This document shows, in pieces, positions 59,256 to 64,000 of a stretch of 64,000 nucleotides of DNA. The notes below the pieces were generated by a model. That model did not search any database, was not told the origin of the DNA, and saw only the letters and a program-made list of their open reading frames with translations. Made by a program: the position numbers and the translations under genes. Source of the DNA: Paraglaciecola sp. L1A13 (GTDB lineage: Bacteria; Pseudomonadota; Gammaproteobacteria; Enterobacterales; Alteromonadaceae); the NCBI RefSeq assembly GCF_009796745.1, contig NZ_CP047024.1, forward strand, positions 3,596,001 through 3,660,000, read 5' to 3'. Each line of letters begins with the position of its first letter. Within the stretch, counting starts at the first letter, position 1.

Positions 59256-59702
59256 TTAGGCAAATTCGCCAACCAGAGATTCAATCCATTCGAGTGCTTC
59301 TTTTTCAGGCTCTAAGGTTTCACAAGCGTCAATTTTCAACATATCGGCAACCGGCTTACCCTGTAACTCAAGTAACAAGGCTTGTAATTGCTCACCTGCG
59401 CCGCAATATGAATCACAATAACTGCTGTCTCCTAACCCGATAACGGCAAATGGTTTTTGATCCATTAACGGAAACATATCTTTTAAATCAGAAACAAAAA
59501 ATTCCAAATTAGGTGGTATGTCTCCCTGCCCCGTCGAGGAAGAAACAAAAATATAACTATCGCAACGTTTAAAATCATCTACGCTCGGGTCGTCATAAAT
59601 CTCACTAACTAATTGCTTACTGGTGAGCAGCTCCTGCACTTGCTCAGCCACATGTTGGGCGTTACCGTAGACCGAACCAACAAAAATACCTACTTTACTC
59701 AT
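59256..59702 (-). CDS. yqcA: Flavodoxin-family protein (YqcA/MioC type)
   Basis: About 148 residues. FMN-binding loop GSVYGNAQHVAEQV (near 8-21), SSSTGQGDIPPN and GLGDSSYCDSYCGAG, all flavodoxin landmarks of the MioC/YqcA branch. ATG 59702 is preferred over TTG 59717. It follows truC in the truC-yqcC neighbourhood that in E. coli also contains yqcA. Its electron-transfer partner is not known from this window. Confidence 0.88.
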   Translation of the reverse strand: MSKVGIFVGSVYGNAQHVAEQVQELLTSKQLVSEIYDDPSVDDFKRCDSYIFVSSSTGQGDIPPNLEFFVSDLKDMFPLMDQKPFAVIGLGDSSYCDSYCGAGEQLQALLLELQGKPVADMLKIDACETLEPEKEALEWIESLVGEFA

Positions 59703-59735
59703 ACTCTGCTCTTCCATTACTAAAACAAAACTAGT

Positions 59736-60494
59736 TTACGCATTATTAAACGCTAAATCTAATCCTTCAGTTGCCGGCAACTGCCAACCCCATTGTGACA
59801 TAAGGGTAGACATCCTTGGGTCAAAATCATTCACTATTATCAACTTTTCATGGCTAATTGGATGCTTAATAGTCATCTGCTGGCAGGTTAGCGCCAAACG
59901 ATTAAATTCAAATTGCTCACGAACAAATTTATTATGTTTGCCGTCACCATGCGTGGTATCACCTAGTATGGGGTGATTGATATGGCACATGTGCCTGCGC
60001 AGTTGATGCTTGCGGCCTGTTTTAGGATGCAGCCGAACAAGCGTGTAGCGAGCTGATGGATAACGACTTACGGCAAATGGTAATTCAAAATGCTGCAATG
60101 GCACGTATTCCGTTTGTGCTTCTTGCGCGTCTTTGTCTTGCTTGGCGCGTTTATCAGCTATTTTATCAAGTTTTTCCTTGAGGGCGTAATCAATAGTTCC
60201 CGGCTCCTTGATATGCCCTCGAACAATTGCGAAATACGTTTTAGCGATATCATGCCCAGCAAATTGCTCCCCGAGTAATCGAGCCACGTCCGACGATAAA
60301 GCAAAAATAAGTACGCCAGAAGTAGGCCTATCCAAACGATGTACCGGAAATACGTGCTGACCGATTTGATCGCGTAACATTTGCATAGCAAACTGTGTTT
60401 CATGGCGGTCAATCATACTTCGATGCACCAACAAACCAGCAGGTTTATGTATAGCGACCACATAGTCATCTTGGTACAGAATTTTCAACATCAT
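59736..60494 (-). CDS. truC: tRNA pseudouridine65 synthase TruC
   Basis: RluA-family enzyme that makes pseudouridine 65 in some tRNAs. The 252 residues show KPAGLLVHRS (17-26), the catalytic aspartate in HRLDRPTSG (Asp55) and RLHPKTGRKHQLRRH. Its ATG overlaps the yqcC stop by four bases, and yqcA follows. The trio is that of E. coli yqcA-truC-yqcC. Confidence 0.94.
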   Translation of the reverse strand: MMLKILYQDDYVVAIHKPAGLLVHRSMIDRHETQFAMQMLRDQIGQHVFPVHRLDRPTSGVLIFALSSDVARLLGEQFAGHDIAKTYFAIVRGHIKEPGTIDYALKEKLDKIADKRAKQDKDAQEAQTEYVPLQHFELPFAVSRYPSARYTLVRLHPKTGRKHQLRRHMCHINHPILGDTTHGDGKHNKFVREQFEFNRLALTCQQMTIKHPISHEKLIIVNDFDPRMSTLMSQWGWQLPATEGLDLAFNNA

Positions 60495-60850
60495 AAAAGC
60501 TTATCACTAAATAAATCGTCAATTTGTGTTATGACTACAAGCACATGAATACGCACAGGTTCACTTTTTTGTAATCCTTTGTACCATTCTTCAGCCATAG
60601 GCAATAGAGCCATGCTGGTTGGCAAAGGCCGCTGGAATTTGAGCATTTCAGTGAACTTGGGAATAAATATAAACTGTAGCCATTGCGCAAAATCCATTCG
60701 ATCACAGGCGAAGGGAGCATCGCTTTGCATCGCCCATAATGAAGGGGGCGTTAACGACCAGTGTTGAGTGGTCTTTAGCGCCGATTCTAAACGATTTAAT
60801 AAGCGCTGTATTTGGACTTCTGGGTCGCTACATGGCATGCTTTGGTACAT
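60491..60850 (-). CDS. yqcC: YqcC family protein (DUF446)
   Basis: 119 residues from ATG 60850, preceded by GAGAAG. The frame extends to 60931 but would collide with the divergent gene. The YqcC core is visible: LLNRLESALKTTQHWS, then MDFAQWLQFIFIPKF and PLPTSMALLPMAEEWYKG. Four-base overlap with truC. Function unknown. In E. coli, csrB is the next feature beyond yqcC; here it lies about 1.5 kb away, beyond two further genes. Confidence 0.88.
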   Translation of the reverse strand: MYQSMPCSDPEVQIQRLLNRLESALKTTQHWSLTPPSLWAMQSDAPFACDRMDFAQWLQFIFIPKFTEMLKFQRPLPTSMALLPMAEEWYKGLQKSEPVRIHVLVVITQIDDLFSDKLL

Positions 60851-60929
60851 ATTTATTCTTCTCAAATTGGGTGTTAGTTCACCACATTCAGGGTATTTCC
60901 GCATATTTCGCGGCAGTTTATAGGTAAAC

Positions 60930-61955
60930 ATGAATCAAATCAGCTCCATCAGTGAATTTCTTCTCCATGCGGGAACAGAATATCGGGTATTTGATATGGG
61001 CAGAACCATTCGTAATATCGATAGCCAAACGTTTTTAGATATCGAGAACGCCAGTATTGCGGCGCCTTACCCTCGTCAACAACACGCTTGGTTTGGCATT
61101 ATTTTTTATAGCCGTCAATTAAGTCGCGAACATTACATTTGGTTCGTTAAGTTGCCCTTAGATGAAAAAGGCTTAGTGATGACGGCTACCCGAGATCACT
61201 TTTTACAGATAATTACCGATGCCCTCGGAGCCCAGTTAGAGCGTAACAAAGAAGCACAAGGGCGTTTGCCAGAGAATCCGTATACTTTTGTGCCCAATCA
61301 GCAACAATTAGCTGACTTCAACAGTATTAGTCGAACTGCCCTTAATTTACCTCCTAGTGAATATTATTCAGAGGCACTGCGTTATTTTACTCAGCCACAA
61401 ATGCATAACTGGCAAGAAGTCGCTTTACAAGGCATTGCCGATCTAGCGGCCAGCGTACGCCGCAAAGATGCAGCCCAACTCATCATTGACCATTTGCCGA
61501 CTGTGGCCCCTCAAGTACAACAAGCGCTATTGTCGTCACTAGAGAATCATGCCATTGACAAACATTTAAGCCAACATTTAGTCAATTGGGCCGAACAAGA
61601 CTTTAATAACTCATTGACCGTGCAATGGACTTTACGCGCCCTGAGCCAAAGTGTGGCTAAAACGGTGGTTCAGCACTTCATTCAACGTGTGCTTGATTCA
61701 GAATACGGTTCAAATGCAGATATCATGTTGTTAATCGCAGCACGACACTGGCCGTTATTGAGCAACGAAGACACTCTTAGACAATACATCAATCAACTTG
61801 CTGTGATCGATACCGAATTATGTGCCAGTTTATATAGTGATTTGGTTCAACTACCGGATATACGCTCGCAAATGCTTGCTGTGATCCGCTGGCCGGATAG
61901 ATCCCCTGCCTTAACGCAAGTAATCGGACATCTATTCAGTGGGCAGCAGCAATGA
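60930..61955 (+). CDS. DUF3549 family protein
   Basis: 341 residues beginning MNQISSISEFLLHAGTEYRV, with GRTIRNIDSQTFLDIEN and AWFGIIFYSRQLSREHYIWF characteristic of DUF3549. Helical repeats follow in the C-terminal half (VQQALLSSLENHAI), perhaps HEAT-like. Cytoplasmic. Overlaps the DUF3301 gene by four bases (ATGA). No known function. Confidence 0.85.
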   Translation: MNQISSISEFLLHAGTEYRVFDMGRTIRNIDSQTFLDIENASIAAPYPRQQHAWFGIIFYSRQLSREHYIWFVKLPLDEKGLVMTATRDHFLQIITDALGAQLERNKEAQGRLPENPYTFVPNQQQLADFNSISRTALNLPPSEYYSEALRYFTQPQMHNWQEVALQGIADLAASVRRKDAAQLIIDHLPTVAPQVQQALLSSLENHAIDKHLSQHLVNWAEQDFNNSLTVQWTLRALSQSVAKTVVQHFIQRVLDSEYGSNADIMLLIAARHWPLLSNEDTLRQYINQLAVIDTELCASLYSDLVQLPDIRSQMLAVIRWPDRSPALTQVIGHLFSGQQQ

Positions 61956-62257
61956 ATTTATTCGATTTAACACTATTTTTCATTATTCTATTAGTCATTT
62001 TTCAATTTTGGCGCATGCGTGCTATCACTGAAAAAGCTAACCAGCATTTACAACAATATTGCGAGAAACATGGTTTACAACTTATTAGTGTGGCACGGCA
62101 CAAGACACGGATCGGCAGTTATCTTGGCAAGCTGGATTGGCAAAGCTGTTTTATTTTCGAGTTTTCGGGGAATGGAGAAAACAGTTATCAAGGCACACTA
62201 ACCATGGCTGGTCAGCATATTTTGCAGGTAGAAACACCCGCTTACCGAGCCGATTAG
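61952..62257 (+). CDS. DUF3301 family membrane protein
   Basis: 101 residues: an N-terminal membrane helix (about 4-21, FDLTLFFIILLVIFQFWRMR), then a small cytoplasmic domain (LQLISVARHKTRIGSYLGKL, FIFEFSGNGENSYQGTLTM). Pairs with the DUF3549 gene in many marine gammaproteobacteria. Function unknown. A strong hairpin 65 bp past the stop could help end its transcript, but has no T-run in this direction. Confidence 0.82.
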   Translation: MNLFDLTLFFIILLVIFQFWRMRAITEKANQHLQQYCEKHGLQLISVARHKTRIGSYLGKLDWQSCFIFEFSGNGENSYQGTLTMAGQHILQVETPAYRAD

Positions 62258-62321
62258 GCAAACTAACCTTAAAGGCCAAATTTAAAACTTGTATTGGTAA
62301 AAATCATTTACCTCACAAACA

Positions 62322-62361
62322 GCAAAGCCACGGCCTGAACTAATTCAGGCCGTGGCTTTGC
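62322..62361 (-). terminator. Terminator of csrB, 18-bp perfect stem
   Basis: Positions 62322-62339 and 62344-62361 are perfectly complementary around a four-base loop, GC rich in the middle. Leftward it is followed by TGTTTG, a weak T-run; rightward by no T-run, so it best fits the end of csrB. Confidence 0.75.
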
Positions 62362-62474
62362 ATAAAAAGCTGAAGGTCCTTCTGCGCGCTCCCTCGCAAC
62401 AGCTAACTCACACAATCCGTGTCTTATCCTTCTGTCATTCATCCAGAATGCTGCACTTATCCTAAGTGGGTCCA

Positions 62475-62609
62475 TTTCCTTGTTCGTCACTTTCCAAAGT
62501 GAATGCCGTCTTCCCGACCGCCGTCCTATTTGCTTCCAATGCGCCCAATTCCGTTTAAGCAACTCGTCCTGAGTATGTCCATTTCCTTGTGCTCAATATT
62601 GAGCGACTT
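62475..62609 (-). repeat. csrB internal repeat, copy 1 (135 bp, identical to 62681-62815)
   Basis: Identical by eye to 62681-62815, 206 bases away. Flanking hairpins on both sides are also similar, so the full tandem unit is about 206 bp (roughly 62420-62625 and 62626-62831) with divergence at the edges. Confidence 0.95.
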
Positions 62610-62680
62610 GGTCCGTAAGTCTCCTTGTATCGTCCTTCTATCATTCATCCTGAATGATACACTCATCCTAAGTGGTTCCT

Positions 62681-62815
62681 TTTCCTTGTTCGTCACTTTC
62701 CAAAGTGAATGCCGTCTTCCCGACCGCCGTCCTATTTGCTTCCAATGCGCCCAATTCCGTTTAAGCAACTCGTCCTGAGTATGTCCATTTCCTTGTGCTC
62801 AATATTGAGCGACTT
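62681..62815 (-). repeat. csrB internal repeat, copy 2
   Basis: Second copy of the 135-bp block. Each copy contains CACTTTGGAAAGTG, the unpaired-looking GGA run, ACTCAGGACGAGT, ACAAGGAAA and the GCTCAATATTGAGC hairpin. Confidence 0.95.
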
Positions 62816-63096
62816 CTTCCAGAAGTCTCCTTGTCATCCTTGTTTCATTCGTCCAGAATGGGCACTCATCCTGAGTGTGTCCTTTTCCTTTTGCCCATTT
62901 CCAAATGGGTTGCTCGTACTGAGCCTATCCTGTTAATCCTTGTTACGGCTTAATCATTAAACCGTGTTGCTCTTCTTGAGCCTGTCCTAAGTCTTCCTTG
63001 TGTCGTCCTGACTCATCGTGTTTCCTTGTGACAGGACAAACTATATAACAATCAAAAATATTTTCGACATGCTTTTGTGACACTTGAGATACATTC

Positions 63097-63114
63097 ATTA
63101 GACAAAAGTCTAAT
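63097..63114. promoter_or_regulatory. Short palindrome in the csrB upstream region
   Basis: ATTAGAC-AAAA-GTCTAAT, seven-bp arms, about 55-80 nt upstream of the predicted csrB -10. Possible binding site for an activator; identity unknown. Confidence 0.4.
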
Positions 63115-63191
63115 AAATAGCGCTATGTTGTTTGTTTACAACAACTTGCTTTATTAATAGAGAGAAAACGGACGGGATAAAATGACTTTGT

Positions 63192-63229
63192 CCTACAACC
63201 TTGTACGAGATCTCGTACAAGGTTGTAGG
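63192..63229. promoter_or_regulatory. 38-bp perfect palindrome, candidate UvrY/GacA operator of csrB
   Basis: Two 19-bp arms meet at 63210/63211 with no spacer. The central 18 bp are TGTACGAGATCTCGTACA, differing from the UvrY/GacA consensus TGTAAGAGATCTCTTACA at one base per arm. Its centre is about 175 bp upstream of the predicted csrB start; E. coli UvrY also acts from well upstream of csrB. Confidence 0.8.
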
Positions 63230-63337
63230 GAGATAGCCTACAAATAAAATTCAGCCTAGGTAACTAAATTAGGCAGTCATGCGAAAAGTTCATTTACGAT
63301 TTCCTTTTTATGTAAATGAATATGACAAAATTAACGT

Positions 63338-63982
63338 CTATTGACGCTCACAAAACATTAAATGACCTGTGATATGCCCAGTTTCTAGCGCTTCAAGCAT
63401 CTTATATCGACCATCCTCAAAGAAAGATAGGCATTTAGGCAGTGTCACATAAACACCAATCCCTTCACTACCGGCATCCTCTTTCATTACGCTATCAATA
63501 GCATTCATCAATATATGCCCTAACCCATAATGCTGATAATCAGGATGAACCCCAATAAAAGACAGCATGTGATAACGCTCAGCAGGGATGTGCTCTCGCA
63601 CTTTGAGTTCTTTATCAACCATTTGCTTGGTGCCAAAATAGCCAGCGGTTAATAACATTTTCAGCCGCCAATGCCAGAAGCGACTAGGGCCAAACTCGGC
63701 ATCGGGCCCTATTAAACACGCAACAGCCAGCAAGCGACTATCATCAAACAAACCAATCATTGGTTGTCTTGCTTGCCAAAAAGCGTTCAACTCTTCTCGG
63801 ATAGCCGAGCGTAGGCGTGATTCATAGCCTTCTTTGTTAAACTGAAAAATATCCATAAACAAAGGATCGTCATGATAAGCCTGATATAAAATGGACGCGG
63901 CTATCTTTAAATCATCCGCGGCTAAATATACCGCTTTTATGTTATCCATATCAGGGGCGACAATGGTTTGAGATAATGGCAT
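63338..63982 (-). CDS. GNAT family N-acetyltransferase
   Basis: 214 residues. Strand beta-4 to helix alpha-3 with the acetyl-CoA loop is clear in MLSFIGVHPDYQHYGLGHIL (the QxxGxG-like motif is HYGLGH), and a C-terminal FFEDGRYKMLEALE is typical. The N-terminal third (AASILYQAYHDDPLFMDIFQ) matches a subgroup of GNATs often annotated as general acetyltransferases. Substrate unknown. It precedes csrB in the same direction with 303 bp between. ATG start; GGAGAG lies just upstream. Confidence 0.85.
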   Translation of the reverse strand: MPLSQTIVAPDMDNIKAVYLAADDLKIAASILYQAYHDDPLFMDIFQFNKEGYESRLRSAIREELNAFWQARQPMIGLFDDSRLLAVACLIGPDAEFGPSRFWHWRLKMLLTAGYFGTKQMVDKELKVREHIPAERYHMLSFIGVHPDYQHYGLGHILMNAIDSVMKEDAGSEGIGVYVTLPKCLSFFEDGRYKMLEALETGHITGHLMFCERQ

Positions 63983-64000
63983 GCTGCTCTCTCCTAGGAG

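Larger units (their letters stand above)
62315..63034 (-). ncRNA. csrB: CsrB-family small RNA sequestering CsrA, unusually long
   Basis: Leftward RNA of about 720 nt with no credible ORF. It is built of many small hairpins whose loops carry GGA: CACTCAGGATGAGTG, CATTCAGGATGAATG, CACTTAGGATAAGTG, CACTTTGGAAAGTG, GACTTCTGGAAGAAGTC and CCATTTGGAAATGG. They are joined by ACAAGGAAA, ACAAGGAGA or AAGGATG linkers. CAGGAUG in loops is the repeat of E. coli CsrB. I count about 45 GGA on this strand, mostly in loops or linkers; the opposite strand has UCC instead. E. coli csrB likewise lies beside yqcC-truC-yqcA. CsrB binds many CsrA dimers and relieves repression of their target mRNAs. Ends estimated from the promoter and terminator. 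Confidence 0.9.
63035..63337. other. Regulatory region upstream of csrB, no gene
   Basis: 303 bp between csrB and the acetyltransferase gene. Leftward, TATAGT (63040-63045) could be the csrB -10, without a good -35, as expected for an activator-dependent promoter. It holds two palindromes (63097-63114 and 63192-63229) and AT-rich DNA. No ORF supported. Confidence 0.6.

Noticed and set aside
62420..62870. CRISPR-like or integron-like repeat array
   Set aside because: There are only two long units rather than short regular repeats with unique spacers, there are no cas or integrase genes, and the hairpin/GGA pattern is specific to CsrB.
62308..62936. Overlapping open frames on both strands in the repeat region, some with near-identical protein sequences
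   Set aside because: Their similarity comes from the 206-bp DNA duplication. They lack ribosome-binding sites and family matches, and the DNA is explained by csrB hairpins.
63192..63229. 38-bp palindrome as an intrinsic terminator of the acetyltransferase gene or a transposon end
   Set aside because: No T-run follows on either strand, no loop exists between the arms, no transposase is near, and the core matches the UvrY/GacA box.

Overview
The window is chromosomal core DNA of a gammaproteobacterium, most likely an alteromonad of the Glaciecola/Paraglaciecola/Alteromonas group. This is inferred from gene content and order (ispG-rodZ-pilW-rlmN-ndk; ppiD-hupB-lon-clpX-clpP-tig-tRNAs-folD; lepA-lepB-rnc-era; rpoE-rseABC divergent from nadB; ispH-fkpB-lspA-ileS-ribF-murJ with divergent rpsT) and from moderately AT-rich DNA. 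I see no insertion sequence, prophage, CRISPR array or plasmid gene.

Layout. 1-5.8 kb, leftward: hisS (partial), ispG, rodZ, a PilW/PilF pilotin with an added LysM domain, rlmN, ndk. 5.9-14.8 kb: an unlisted 57-residue membrane protein gene, then the protein quality-control block ppiD, hupB, lon (with a clear sigma-32 promoter), clpX, clpP, tig. 15.0-15.5 kb: a Pro-Arg-His-Leu tRNA operon with a strong promoter. 15.7-24.8 kb: a YgjV/GNAT fusion, folD, a DUF1415 gene, a four-gene GldA/GldF/GldG/DUF4340 ABC transporter operon, a YtjB/AhpA membrane protein, a TatD-type hydrolase and pdxH. 24.9-38.8 kb: era, rnc, lepB, lepA, the sigma-E operon (rpoE-rseA-rseB-rseC) with a recognisable sigma-E promoter, nadB, a MaoC-like protein, ygfX-sdhE, ygfZ, slyD, glnB and nadE.

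38.8-50.8 kb is the most specialised stretch: two separate minor-pilin operons facing the same way, with two further pilin-like genes on the other strand between them. The second operon (pilV-pilW-pilX-pilY1-pilE) is canonical, but its PilY1 carries two extra beta-sandwich modules inside the von Willebrand A region. The first (fimT-pilW-pilX-pilV-like) encodes unusually large pilin-like proteins of 374 and 554 residues. 51-61 kb: ispH, fkpB, lspA, ileS, ribF, murJ, rpsT, yqcA, truC, yqcC, then DUF3549 and DUF3301 genes.

The most interesting element is non-coding. From about 63034 leftward to 62315 lies an array of small hairpins whose loops read AGGA/CAGGAUG/CAGGACG, linked by ACAAGGAAA-type single strands. 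It ends in an 18-bp perfect stem and sits beside yqcC, as csrB does in E. coli. I call it a CsrB-family CsrA-sponge RNA of about 720 nt, with about 45 GGA motifs by my count and an internal 206-bp tandem duplication (135 bp identical). This would be about twice the length of E. coli CsrB. About 175 bp upstream of its predicted start is a perfect 38-bp palindrome whose centre closely matches the UvrY/GacA operator, suggesting a BarA/UvrY-CsrB circuit.

Several start codons were moved inward from the longest open frame (ppiD, hupB, lon, nadB, lspA, rpsT, pilE, pilY1, pilW, yqcC) because of family alignment, ribosome-binding sites, or overlap with upstream genes or promoters.
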